From: Capillidium heterosporum
Lineage: Eukaryota > Entomophthoromycota > Entomophthoromycetes > Entomophthorales > Capillidiaceae
NCBI GenBank assembly: GCA_016630905.1
Contig: WBMQ01000007.1
Span: forward strand, 806,001-870,000
Reading direction: 5' to 3'
DNA length: 64,000 nt
The position numbers and the translations under genes are program-made. Of this stretch, positions 47,840 to 59,379 are shown one piece after another. Within the stretch, counting starts at the first letter, position 1. Every line of letters starts with the position of its first letter. Below the pieces are notes generated by a model. It did no database searches and was not told the DNA's origin. It saw only the letters and a program-made list of their open reading frames with translations.

Positions 47840-48607
47840 GTACCACCTGTATGTAACATTGAAAATGAATAGGGCCCAAATCCTAAAAAGTATATACCGG
47901 AAATCAATCTCAACTATTAATTGCTGTAACGACCAACCTCATCTTACTCACCACTATCACCATCGGTATTTTATCTCCTTTCAACCTCTATTTAACTTGA
48001 GTTCCACTTGAAATTAAAATTAATCTTTATTCTTGCTTACTATCAGATGGAAGTTTTATTTTAAGAATCTAGATTCTTTTAATATTTTATACTTCTTTTT
48101 GAAAACCCATATATATATATGTCAATATAAAAGCAAAAGAAGTGGCTGTATCCTGGTTGAATTATAGCTTGGATTGGATGAAGCCAATATAATGATGAGC
48201 ACCATCAATCACTTTAAACTTTCAAATGGTTTTCGGTACAAAACATTCCGTAGTCAACTTAACTACCATCATCGACTAAATAAGTGTATAACTGACCCAG
48301 CCTGAGTAGGCTTGCTTTTGATTAAAATACATTATACTCAACTTATATTCATCCAAAAAATAAAAATTTATATCAATTCAATCAATCTACCCTCAGCTAT
48401 ATCATGCTAAACACAATGATCAACTTAACTCAGCCTTGGAACTAAAGTACTTGTCCAAATCCAAGTAGATAACTGCCTTTCAATAAAACTGTTTACATGG
48501 CTATATTTACTAAACTTTCAAATATATACAATAGCGCTACAAATAAAATTTACCCAGATTTTACAAATATCAATATTTTACTATGTCTGTCAATCAAAAC
48601 CGAAAAT
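47840..48607. other. Intergenic between convergent genes, no gene seen
   Basis: A+T-rich, including a TATATATA run near 48110. No coding signal. Confidence 0.6.
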
Positions 48608-49336
48608 TTAAAGGAATATAGGCACCGGTTGATGCGGGTAGGGGAAGAAAGGATGGTAAGGTGGGTAGAAATCATCATCATCGTCATCATCGTCATCATC
48701 ATCATCATCGTAATCCTCATTATCATAACCGTAAGGTTTACGGTTGTAGTGCTTTTTATATCCATTACCGTACCTAGGCTTATAGTCACGTTTCCCATAA
48801 CCGTAATTTTCGTCATCGTAATCCTTATTACCTCGGTATGGATTTCCACGTCTATAGCCATAGTTGTCCCTACCATATCTTCTCCCATGATGGTAATCGG
48901 AATCCTCATCGTAACCATGCGAATAACGTCTTCGAGGTGGGTACGTCTCGTAGATATTTAAATTGGAGGATTTTCTATAACGCTTATCGTCATAATCATC
49001 AACTTCATCGTAATATTCATCATCATCGTCATCACCTCGATGCTTATAGCGCTTGACGTAAGTACGGTGTAGAGCTGGTCGCTTACTTGGCTTCTTTTTG
49101 GGTTTATCTTCCTTTTTGGAACTTTCGACTTTGCTATCGTCGATGACTTCGGGTTTTGAGTCATTACTAGCTTCAGTATCTTGGCTTTGAGGAACAGGAA
49201 GGTTATCTACGTTCAAAATCGGGTTAACTAGGTTGTCTTGGAGCTCAGGCAGACTTTCCAAAGGCTCGGCTTGGCTGATGACCATACCGAGGAGGAGAGT
49301 GGTTAGAAAAGTTAGCTTGAGAATTTTGGGTAACAT
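48608..49336 (-). CDS. Secreted Tyr/Asp/Arg-rich protein with poly-Asp tract
   Basis: A single 242-codon frame. Residues 1 to about 23 are a clear signal peptide (ILKLTFLTTLLLGMVISQAE). Residues 24-90 are acidic and Ser-rich and lead to a Lys cluster (KKEDKPKKKPSKRP). From about residue 90 the protein is an alternation of Tyr, Asp, Arg, Lys, Gly and His (RRRYSHGYDEDSDYHHGRRY, GYGKRDYKPRYGNGYKK). It ends in 13 consecutive Asp, then FYPPYHPFFPYPHQPVPIFL. No cysteines in the mature part. The composition resembles extracellular coating, adhesive or metal-binding proteins, which is inference. A good TATAAAAG lies 48 bases upstream. Confidence 0.75.
   Translation of the reverse strand: MLPKILKLTFLTTLLLGMVISQAEPLESLPELQDNLVNPILNVDNLPVPQSQDTEASNDSKPEVIDDSKVESSKKEDKPKKKPSKRPALHRTYVKRYKHRGDDDDDEYYDEVDDYDDKRYRKSSNLNIYETYPPRRRYSHGYDEDSDYHHGRRYGRDNYGYRRGNPYRGNKDYDDENYGYGKRDYKPRYGNGYKKHYNRKPYGYDNEDYDDDDDDDDDDDDDFYPPYHPFFPYPHQPVPIFL
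48671..48711 (+). repeat. ATC/GTC trinucleotide microsatellite (poly-Asp coding on minus)
   Basis: About 13 consecutive ATC or GTC triplets, reading as Asp codons in the secreted protein; likely length-variable. Confidence 0.8.
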
Positions 49337-49933
49337 CTTGTGTAAACTTTATGGGTGTTGATAAGTTGGTAGAGCTTGATGAACTTTTATAGTTGGAGAT
49401 GAAGCTAACCCCAATATTTTGGAAATTTAGTACACGTTTCGCTTTCTTTCACGATGTTGAAAGGTTTTTGGGAAACCGTTGATAAAATTTTCAAGAACTG
49501 TTGGAATGAAAAATATGACTAGATCACAACCTGCTTATCACTGTTTAAGTTTAAATGTAAAATTAATCGGTAGCAGGTTCAGGTCAAGTATATAAGCTGT
49601 GTACTCTGTTAATCTTTTGACACTTTAGGTTTACTTTTCTGGTGGATGCAGTTCTTGGGTTGTCTATTTTACTGGGGAAAGGCTGAGTGTATGTGGCTTG
49701 AAGCCCCAATATTTTTCTATCCAATGAATGTAGCGTAAATGATATATTTAAACGTCACAATTGTACGTTGGAAAAGCTTGCTAAGCAAAGAGCCTAATAG
49801 AAACAACAAATCACCTTTGAAGTTATTTATCTAAGCACTTTGTACCCATTTCCAAGTTCAGGAACTAATTTCAAAGCGTAAGCTTTTCAAGCCAACTCAA
49901 ATACAAGTTCAGGTTGACTAGCTACTTAACAAA
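49337..49933. other. Divergent intergenic promoter region
   Basis: Between the secreted Tyr/Asp-rich gene (minus) and the J-domain gene (plus). No open frame of note. Confidence 0.6.
49384..49391 (-). promoter_or_regulatory. TATA box of the secreted Tyr/Asp-rich gene
   Basis: TATAAAAG on the minus strand, about 48 bases upstream of the ATG at 49336, a perfect TATA consensus at a sensible distance. Confidence 0.5.
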
Positions 49934-50921
49934 ATGGAGGAAGGCGCTAAATTATGTTACTACGAAGTTCTAGAGATCGAAAAGGAAGCCGACTTGGACA
50001 AGGTGCGCAAAGCCTACCGAAAACAATCGTTGAAGTGGCACCCTGACAAGAACGTCGACAACAAAGAGGAGGCTGAAAAGAAATTCAAAATTATTTCCGA
50101 AGCTTATCAAGTTTTAAGTGATCCTGAGAAACGTAGGAAATACGATTTATACGGTAAAGTTTTATAATATTTTTGTAAGCTAACTTTCCATTCATCTATA
50201 GGCTTTGATGGTGAGAATAATGGACATGCTCAAGGTACTTTTTTATTTGATCTTTTCTAATGCAATTTAGACAACTCTATGCCCCACTTTACATTTAGAT
50301 CTTCCAATGATATATTCCAAGAGTTCTTTGGAGGTATTGACCCGTTTGCTTCATTCTTCCCAAGTAGCTTTTTATTACAACTTTAAACTGACATTTAATA
50401 GCTGGAGCGCAAAGTGATTTCGGGTTCATGCCTTTCCCTAGCTTTGGTCCTCCTATGCACAGTGGATTCTTTACCCAGTCTGCTTTTGAGGATCCCTTCT
50501 TTAGCAACCCGTTCAACGATCCATTTTTTCAAAGCCACCACCACGCTCGACCCATGTTCCCACCACATCATTCGCTCTTCCAACATGCCTTTTCATTCCC
50601 ATTTCCAAGCCTAGCTAGTTTCTCTTCAAGCCAAACCTACTCTAACCCGAGGAACAGTAGGATATCCAATAATTTCTTTAGTAATGATGGCAGTGTATTT
50701 ACGCATGTCAGTCATCAATCCTATGGACCTCCAGGACACCAGAGCTCTTCGGTAAGTTATTTTAAGGTTTTTAAAGTATTTTTTTAACAGTATACTAGGT
50801 TCGTAGAGTAGAGGTTCGAGGACCTAACGGTAGTTCGCAACGAGTATATCAATCAAATAATGGAGGAGGTTACACTCAATCTAACCACAATATCAACCCG
50901 AGGAATTACAGGCCCTACTAA
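49934..50921 (+). CDS. J-domain co-chaperone, DNAJB6/B2-like (class B Hsp40)
   Basis: Five exons. The N-terminal J domain (residues about 8-72) reads [29 protein letters not shown] with the HPD motif, then [21 protein letters not shown] Phe/Ser/His/Pro-rich region follows ([48 protein letters not shown]), as in DNAJB6/DNAJB2-type proteins. The last exon ([20 protein letters not shown]) ends NPRNYRPY at 50921. No zinc-finger CxxCxGxG repeats, so not class A. It stimulates Hsp70 ATPase; the aromatic/Ser-rich stretch is the client-binding part in the animal relatives. Introns at about 50156-50201, 50235-50270, 50361-50400 and 50752-50799 keep frame. Confidence 0.87.
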
Positions 50922-52029
50922 TTTTAAGTAGTTGTAAACTGCCTTGAGGTATTAACACTGCTATCTATTTAAGTTAATTTCCTATTTGTCACTTGTCAAT
51001 AAATATATCCTTTTAATCTTTATGTTATTTAAATTATAAAGCCATTGATCCATTTAAGAGTAAAACTTTGATTGTAAGGTATATACATTTTACTACTTTT
51101 GTATATATATTATAAGCTATGCATTGTAAAGTGCTTCTTATTTTAATTAACACAACCATCTAATACATATTAGTCTATAGTAGTATATCGTGTTAAGCTA
51201 AGATGGCACCTTTTAAAAATTTGAAACACAGTCCTATATATTAAAATAGATTAACATTACCATATCAAAACTATAAAACTTTCAATTTCTTTAACCTTTA
51301 GTTACTTAGGACACCCCCTACCTCAGTTTTTTTACAAATAGGTGGTCTTTCTAAAGTAAAAGGATAATTACTGTAGAAGGTTCGTTAACTAATAAAACAG
51401 GAAGTAGTTTTAACTATAGATGACCTCCATGCTTGGACTGTATTTGAAAGGCTGAATTGATATGTACAATAGCTACGTCGGAGCTTATCCTCAAATTTAG
51501 GAAAAATAATCGACCATAGACAAAAGTACAATAACTATGAGGATATTTTTAACTATGAATAAGTCCCCAAGATACCATTGAAGTGTTAATAGTGTTGCAC
51601 ATACTACTTGTGCATTTGCACTTTTACATCTGTATCGATACTGAATATCACTAGGATGTCAGTAGCAAAGGTTTTCAGCTTTGCGAGCCATATCTAAGAG
51701 CATCTCAGGTTCGTTTATGTTGATTCCAAAGGCAAAAGTTAGGTGAATTGGCGACCGTAATTTTAAAACAGTAGATTATTACTAACTACCTGTACCTAGT
51801 ATATATACTTAACTAAAAACTTTGGAAAAGCTTTTTTAAAGAACGTTCGATAAGTAAAAATACTATTTTGCTTTACATAAATTTAAGTAGTATAGAATGA
51901 GGACAATAAACATTCACTAGGAATCGCGTTCTAGCTATATAATGTGCTGATAAGAAAATAGATAGTAAAAGAAACCAAAACAAACCTTTATTTAGTTTGG
52001 CAAGCTTGATCAGGAGGCTGAAAGAATGC
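50922..52029. other. Intergenic, no gene seen
   Basis: A+T-rich, about 1.1 kb between convergent features. Confidence 0.55.
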
Positions 52030-53411
52030 ATTTTTGTTCAAAATTGACATCGTATTCCGTACATATTTATGGTAGAAAATTTGAGGATATATGTGAAGGA
52101 GATTCGGTTACGAGCTATATCGGATGTTCATGGAGGGTCTGCCTACATATATTTAGCTTAGAAAGTTTGGACACCTTTATATGTAAAGTTGCAATGCAGT
52201 TAAGTATAGACGACGATAACAGTTTGACAATTGGAGCTAGATCCACTCAAGAACTTGGGTTCTTTACTGCAAGTTTAAGTTCTCTTGATTACAAAGTCGG
52301 TCTAAAGTGGTGTTGTCGAAGTAGGTGAATGATACTGAAAACTGAAGGGTCAAGTTACGAAAGTGAGACAATTGCAACTGTAGAAACCTCAAGCTGTGCT
52401 TTAGATAGATATTCACCATCAACTTGAGGCTCTCAATTAGGCTAGAATAGATGGCCTTTTTGAAATGTTTGTCTGTAATGGTATCACTCAAGCTCAGATT
52501 GAAAAAATATGAGGCGCATAGATCCAAAAGTTGAAAGATTCGTGTAGACATAAATTAAGGCAGCTAAGATTTTGGGACTACAGTGAATCTTGGAGGATAG
52601 GCTAATCTATAGTTACATCCAGGTTTACCAGTTTATTGAAAATAAATCTAAAGGTCTGGTAGTAGTTTAAACTTACGCTTTGATCCAAGCTAAAGCCTAA
52701 TATCAGAAGTCTAGGGAAACAATTCAGCGGTATCCATCTTATAGCAACTTGGTTTTAAAGCACAATTAAATTGCTTCAAATTTATAAAGGTGGTAAAGTG
52801 GTTAAATTGGGCATCGTATATAGTACCCTTCAAATGTGGTACTTGTAGGCTAGGTGCTCTATCGTTAATGTCCGTCAAATATTCAGGAATTGCTATAATA
52901 AACGAGACACAACAATCTAAGGTGCAGGATATATATCATGTCTAAGATTCTTAAAAATACTGCTGAAGCGTCACACAGATCTAAAGCAAGGTGGGTAAGG
53001 TCCCTTGTAATATGTCTAAAATCCATAACAGTTGGTATTGAATGATAAATAATTAACACAAGCCTCTTTAAATTCAATGGTAAGTTGAGTATATTTTGAG
53101 TTATCCAACCAACTCTTGTAAAGTAGATTATATAAATATTTCCGACATTTGTAAAATGATGTTACATACTATAAAAATTAAAGGTATAGGGCTCTTTATC
53201 TCCTTGTCGTACTTTACATATTTTTGTACTAGATTGATGAAGTTGGTATCATCTATTTTGTTGTCTAAAGTGCTAAAGTCCAACGCACTGTAAATTTTTG
53301 ATATTAAAATGCTGTTGAGCTGTTGATTGAAGAAGCGCAGCTTGAGCAAGCGCGTTCTTCGAAATTGTTTATTATCTCTTCTATGGTGAAGTTGGATAAG
53401 TTGAAGTCCAT
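52030..53411 (-). pseudogene. Decayed F-box / leucine-rich-repeat type gene
   Basis: Minus-strand fragments in several frames line up as one F-box/LRR protein. MDFNLSNFTIEEIINNFEER resembles an F-box start, and after a frame break LLKLRFFNQQLNSILISKIY continues it. FINLVQKYVKYDKEI, LPLNLKRLVLIIYHSIPTVM then ITRDLTHLALDLCDAS, FNHFTTFINLKQFNCALKPS and IESLKLMVNIYLKHSLRFLQ are leucine-rich-repeat-like. In-frame stops follow MSEIFI and occur at several later points, and short introns do not remove all of them. F-box proteins are SCF ubiquitin-ligase substrate adaptors. The intact relative at 63.4 kb shows the same architecture. Confidence 0.5.
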
Positions 53412-55016
53412 CTCTTGAAACTGAAAGTTAAGCTCAATAGGAAAAGAATTCGTATTTGTATTGGTGAAATGGAGTGAGTTGCTATAGTACATTACTAAGT
53501 AGCTTTAACTAATAGTAAATTTAATTGATTTGAAATTTAGATAGACCCTGAAATTGATGCAATAGAAGTACTTGGTTCGTTCCGAAATATCACAAGTTTT
53601 TTATAGTTAAATTTATTAAAAGTTCTTGTCATATTTCAAAACATAAGAGGTATGTTTGAGCTCTATATAAGTTTAGATGTATTTAGTTTAAAGGTAAATC
53701 AACATAAATACTTTGATAAATCGTCAGCTTGATACCAAAAACAACTGTAAATATTGAAAGAAGCTCCTTAAATAAATCTAAAGAGCAATTCAGTACTTTT
53801 AAACATTATCTTTAGTTTTATTTTCTGCTATTTTTGAAGGTAAAGAACATTCAACTCTGGTGGAGCCTCATCAGGAATCAAAGCTACAACAGTTAACTGT
53901 AGATTCAATTTCTCAATCTACACAAAGGTAGAAAAAAACTAACGCTGAAGCACCTATTTAAACCTCCGAACTCTACAATGAAATTTATTAGGTCATTTTC
54001 TATTAAAGTTTTAACTTGGCACCTATTCTAGCAAAAATAGTCGATATCTGAAGCTGATGAGCTCTAATCCATCAACACATGATATATGATCGAATTTTCA
54101 TATAGTTAGAAGTTAGAGGCTACTGTACTGTTTTTTGCAAAATAGTTTGGTAAGAGTTTACATCTATATGCATCGAATGGGGGATTTCTTTGAATTATAT
54201 AGATACTTATTATGCGGCGAGTATCAGTATAAAGTATTGTAAGGATTGGGAACATAAAAACTAGATTAAACCGCCAAGTAGATAGTAGTCCGCTTATCAT
54301 CTATACTGTAGCTACAGCCCGAAGCTTACTGTAGTTAAATTACTAAGCTTATTAAACTTGCCCATTTCCCAACTTTTCATCACCTACTTTTATAATAAGC
54401 TTCATATGACAATTGTCTCTTCAAAAGATTTGATCGGCCCAAATCCTTGTAATTTTCTACCTGTAGTTCAATATTATGTACCTATACTACAGCATTTTCT
54501 ATATATATACGGTTTATATTGAGATTTATCCACATCGCTAACCTTGTACCTTTCCTAGCCCAAGCCTCCACCTTGGTATTAAACTAATTAGATATAGGAC
54601 TAGACCGACTTCTACCATATGTTATAAATTTACATTTGATGGAGTAACCGCTGTCTTCAACTACTATCATCACTAATTGAAATATAGATCAAGGAAACAA
54701 TTAATCCGACGGGTGTGTAGGTTTGGATTAAATTTACTTTTGCAGTGTTTGATCAAATGCACCGCAGATTGATGAAGGTTTTAGGAAATCAATTTTAGAC
54801 TTTTATAACACTATCGACACTCAGTAGGATTTGTACTTGCAGTATACATATTTAATGATGAATGCAGTGCTATTTATTTTCAAAATATTACTAAAGTCAT
54901 TTGTAGCCTATACAATTATTAAGATAAATGTAGGAATATTGTAAAGATGCTAATAAAACTTTAATTTTAATACTGTGTAAAATATATACTATATAGATTA
55001 CATTATGCTATCAAAT
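53412..55016. other. Intergenic, no gene seen
   Basis: A+T-rich, 1.6 kb. A 64-codon minus-strand stretch at 54106-54300 is unsupported. Confidence 0.5.
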
Positions 55017-55770
55017 TTAATACTTAGGTTTGCACTTGGGTCGGTAACCAGCGGGAGCCGATGGTAATGGGGTAACTATAGGTTCTACAACGGGGGTAGG
55101 GGCAGGTGAAGGGGTTGGAATAGGAGTTTGGTTGCCATCATCAATAACCTCCAACTCGAAACAAGTATTGTACTCCTCACCAACCGGGTTCCTATCCAGA
55201 TGCCAGTTGAACAATAGCGAGTAAGTTCCTGGTGCCCAAGACTTGGGTACCTGCCAGTAGTTCCAACACAGTGAGTTGACATTCTTGACATCTTTGCAGT
55301 TCTCTGTGGTAGCAAAGATAAATTTATCCAACAGGTTGGATTCCACTTGCTCGCTTGTACTTGGTAATTTGGCTGTTGGGTTTACCGTGACCGTACAGGT
55401 AGATCCAAGTTGGGGTGGGGGTATAGTGGTTATCCAACTCGTACCACAATTTGAGGTTGGCACCAGCCTTGACTTTGGCCATAGGGAATTCGGCAGTGTA
55501 GTTCATAGTCGTCTGAGTCTTCTGACATACGCTGGCATCTTTGTTAGGTCCGCCACGGTTCTCAACTAAAACTACAAATAAGTCGTTGATGTGACGGTTG
55601 GTGCGGCCCGGATAGCCTCTAGGGAAGCCGATGCAGTGCTTATAAAAGTCATTGCTGAAGTATTGGTCGGGGCCTGAATAAGCTTGATTGGCATCACCGA
55701 TGCAATCTAACCAACTGTGAGCGTTTGTTAAACCGAATAGAGCCAGTCCAAAGATGGTCGAAAGTTTCAT
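55017..55770 (-). CDS. Secreted protein with N-terminal histidine, LPMO-like (chitin-binding type-4-like), one frame break
   Basis: The ATG at 55768-55770 gives a signal peptide MKLSTIFGLALFGLTNA, with predicted cleavage leaving His as residue 1 (HSWLDCIGDANQAYSG). This is the first ligand of the copper histidine brace of lytic polysaccharide monooxygenases. Further family-like elements are GFPRGYPGR, a His in LWYELDNHYTPTPTW that could be the second ligand, FATTENCKDVKNVNSLCWNY and the beta-strand tail GTYSLLFNWHLDRNPVGEEY then NTCFELEVID. A Pro/Thr linker (TPIPTPSPAPTPVV) and basic end (YRPKCKPKY) follow. The frame breaks near 55330-55380: one frame ends after SGIQPVG, while the next carries LLDKFIFATTENC. 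A GTGGAA...CACAG intron would restore frame but would remove conserved-looking residues. No activity shown; family level uncertain. Confidence 0.7.
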
Positions 55771-56929
55771 TATTGGTATACTTTTAAAATTAGGGAAAAG
55801 TAAGATTAAGGTAAGATGTTGAAGAGATAGCTGAAGTAAAATTCGAGTGCCCAAGTATTTATAACGGCTGCAGACATCGTGAACAACTTACTTTTTTAGC
55901 AAGAATGTAGGGAAGGACAAATAGAAATTAATTGGGCTGGCTACCTTTCTGGATACAATATATTGGTCAAGGCTAAAAATTGGAGTATGGACTATTTTGC
56001 TGGGGAAAGATTGCTAGATCAAAATGAGTAGGAATTCTACATTCCAAATTGGTCGATATACTCTATGAATTTGCCTTAATTGGTAAATATCCTTGTTCCT
56101 AGCCAAACCTTTTATCTGGTTGAAATCCTATAAATTCCAACTAAAGCCACCTAGTTTGAATATCAAATATATTGTAGAAATAGTGCTGTATTATACAGGC
56201 TCAAGTATTAGGAATATATCACCAACATGTAAAGGAATGTTGATATTACTCTAAGCCATTTTTCAGAACATCGATACAGTAATCCCTTTGAGAATAACAA
56301 GGTATGAAGCTTTACTGGTATATGGGTGCATTACAGTAACATCCTTGAGACGTTAATCCAGATATCAAAATGTGTTCTAAATATGCAATGTGAAATTAGT
56401 ATGCAGCTTAGGTTATTAACCTTCTCTCTAGTAAGTTAGGTATCCATTTATAAAGATAAGCTTATCAACTAGGTACTAAACGAGGGAGTTTATTCAGATG
56501 TATATGTGGGTTTATGTAACAAAAAATAGCTTGATTCTAACTTGTAAAGGCCTGAAGTTGGTATTGCTGTCCACTTCGTCAACGTAGTCCATCCAGCTTC
56601 TATAAATCAGTCAACAATGATGGAGTATTGGATATAGCACTACAGTTTACAAATAACTTGCTTTTACTGATGAATAGCATGGCCAAAGTATTTACCCCAC
56701 AATAGTATATTTAGCCAGCCACAGCTCATCTTACATTTGCATTTACAAAAACCACTAATAAACATTCTAATGATAAGCTTTAATTGGTAGATAATAGCAA
56801 TACCCTTTGAAATACCCATTAATTTAAAGTGCTTAACAAATTAAAGTGCATTTTCAAATAGAAGACATACATAGATAAACATTCGAACCAACAAATCTAC
56901 TTCGACTAGAATATACTTTGAGATTATAG
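55771..56929. other. Divergent intergenic region, no gene seen
   Basis: Between the LPMO-like gene (minus) and the lipoate ligase gene (plus). A+T-rich. Confidence 0.55.
55856..55863 (-). promoter_or_regulatory. TATA box of the LPMO-like gene
   Basis: TATAAATA on the minus strand, about 86 bases upstream of the ATG at 55770. Confidence 0.45.
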
Positions 56930-58492
56930 ATGCTTAGCAAGGTCCTAGCACCAACCAAAAAGATAAGGATCCTCAGTTCCAACTTGACCAATCCCTACTA
57001 CAACTTGGCTCTAGAAGAATGGTAATCAACTTTTTATTTTAGCTTTCTTAATCTTTTAATTAGGCTTTTGAAAGACAATAAAGAGTTGGCTTTAAGTTTG
57101 TTACTGTATCGTAATGAAAGCTCTGTTATTTTAGGTAGAAGTCAAGTAATAAAATTTTGCTATTTCATCCCTTTTTGATTTAAATTTGGTTACTTTACAA
57201 CTAATTATAATTTATTAAATTAAAATATAAAAGAATCCTTGGGTCGAATGCAACCTACCCCAACTCGCCAAAGATAAAGTCAACTTGGTACGTAGGCAAT
57301 CAGGAGGAGGTTGTGTCTACCATGTAAATTTATTTCCATAACCAATTTTTAACTTTATTCAACTTTAGGATTTAGGCAATAGCAATTATCACATAATGGT
57401 GCCTCAAGCAACTTTCCACCGTAGAACGAACGCCAGTTTAGTTAGCGAAGCTTTGAACAAGTTAGGTGCTCCAACCTTTGTCAATGTACAGAAACGATAT
57501 TATGCTCGATGGGTTTAAAATATCCTTTTATCTATATTTTAGATTATGTTTACTTCTATCTCCTTAACTCTGTAAGTACGTATCGGGCTCCGCATTCAAA
57601 ATAAGTAACAACAAGGCTTACCACCATGGGACTATGTTGATCAATACTGATATCCAAGGGTTGAAAAAGTACCTCCACTCCCAACATGTAACTAATTTCC
57701 ATTCTAAAAAGTTTACGACTTCATCTTTTGCAAACTCAGAGTTTAATGTTTATTTGCATTTTAGGATAGAATAGAGACGAAAGGGGTAGCTAGCGTACGG
57801 TCCCAAGTTTGCAACTTGAAGGAGGTTAGTCCCAACCTTGAACATTCGAAATTTGTAGAAGCGGTCGTGGAGAAGTTTAAAGATTTCTATGCATGCCATG
57901 AGGTTGAGGTAAATTGTATTTATATATTTACAAATATAAAGTGGATACCATTTTAAAATTTAGATGGAGCAAGTCGATTTACCGTTTATCAACAGCCAGC
58001 CTAAAATCAGCCAATATGCTGATACTTTGAAAGTAAATTGGAAAAGCTTTACTTTTTCGAACTATATTTATAATTCCATTTTAGTCGTGGACCTGGACGT
58101 TTGGCCAGACGCCTCAATTCATCAAAACTTGGTACCATCCTCAGCTCCCTATAGTACAACTCTTCTACTAACTCAATACTAATTCATCTATTTAGGAATG
58201 GAAATTGACAGTATATAACGGCAAGATCAAATCCTCCCAACTGGATTCCCCTCATTTAGATCTATCGGAGAAGCAATTGTACGTCAATCAAATGTTGAAT
58301 GGTAGGTAGTGTATTTAATTTGTAGTATTGATAGTCTTTCCGTCGATTTTGATAATTTTAGATCGATTGTTAAATGAAAACCTGCTCTTATTCCTAAAGG
58401 CCGAGAAGCAATTCCTAAAGGAAGATATGGATGAGGTGGATGCTGCGTTCTATAGTTGGATCCTCGAGGAAGTGAGTAAGCTAGTGCCATAA
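56930..58492 (+). CDS. AIM22: Lipoate-protein ligase (LplA/LIPT1/Aim22 family), mitochondrial
   Basis: Eight or nine exons. The leader MLSKVLAPTKKIRILSSN fits mitochondrial import. Motifs in order: NPYYNLALEEW, SVILGRSQ, NPWVECNL, RRQSGGGCVYHD (family RRxSGGG.V.HD), NSNYHIMVP, SGSAFKIS, KAYHHGTMLINTD, GVASVRSQV and SWTWTFGQTPQF. The C-terminal accessory part (EWKLTVYNGKIKSSQLD, then LDLSEKQLYVNQMLN) runs to a stop at 58490-58492. The enzyme attaches or transfers lipoyl groups to E2 and H proteins. Around 57480-57580 the best reading is FVNV, one surplus base, RNDIMLDGFK, an AT-AC intron (57520-57579), then VSGSAFK. This places the catalytic Lys of the family's GxK(V/I)SGSA motif correctly. 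The alternative GT...AG splice (donor at 57513, acceptor at 57576) avoids the surplus base but gives RYYARW-YVSGSAF and loses that Lys. Confidence 0.87.
57520..57579 (+). other. Likely U12-type (minor spliceosome) AT-AC intron
   Basis: A 60-nt stretch begins ATATCCTTTT, an exact match to the U12-type donor consensus (/RTATCCTTT). It contains TCTCCTTAAC, an exact match to the U12 branch-site core (TCCTTRAY), and ends in AC 12 bases after the branch adenosine. The flanking codons then read GFK followed by VSGSAFK, the lipoate ligase motif, in phase 0. A major-type alternative is described under the gene. Confidence 0.65.
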
Positions 58493-59379
58493 AAGTTTTT
58501 TGTAGGGAAGATAGGTATGTGTTTCAAAGTTAGTTTTTTGTAAATAATTTAAAGATCGCTAATAAGTTGTGAATACAAACTCCAATATTTTCATATTACT
58601 TTCACAGGCATGTGCCTTTTGATTTTAAAGATAGTATTTGGATTCTACTATCACCTCGACGAATGATCTTACTGCCAGTGATTCTATATATAATTTGTTC
58701 CATAGCCTTTTTGCTACCAATTATTTGAATAATCATTTCATCAGTTGATATCAGAATGCTACTTTATTCAGCTGCTTTGATTTTGCACGAACTTAAATCT
58801 ACTAAAGCAAATCAATTCGGATATAGCTATGTAAAATATCCAAGGTAAATTAGATTATACCAACTAGTTTATATTTCTGATGTTGGTTAGCGTTGTAATA
58901 CTCAATCCAAGTAAACAATTCTTTTACTTTTCTCTTGAAACCTAGTCCAACGATCTTATAAAAAGGATGCTGTATAACAGTTTTCTCCAGTACCTTGCCC
59001 CGTATACTTAGTACATATTGTATTTTACGTCTACTACGCTTTCTAAGAAACTCAAGCTTCATCAGACATTTTTCCGGTTGTAGAATTTAAGCACCGTACT
59101 TTCTTCATGTACCAATAAGATATATTCTCATATATTAATTTATACATTAATCTGGTATTGGTATATCTGCACCATAATACATATTGCTACCTATACTATG
59201 AGTTTGACAATTCAGTAGTAAATTTTCACTGGAGACTTATCCAATTTATTGAGCTAAATTTGAGACAAACTTTGAATTGAAAAAGGATTAGGGTTTCAAC
59301 CACTTTAGCTAGTCCAATCTCTATGAATGAGTAGAAGCTTGTTGTATATTATATCGAGATGTATATATATTATTTAAAA
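58493..59379. other. Intergenic with one unassigned small basic open frame
   Basis: A 70-codon minus-strand frame at 58850-59062 (MKLEFLRKRSRRKIQYVLSI...) is basic and has protein-like composition, but I recognise no family. The rest is A+T-rich. Confidence 0.4.
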
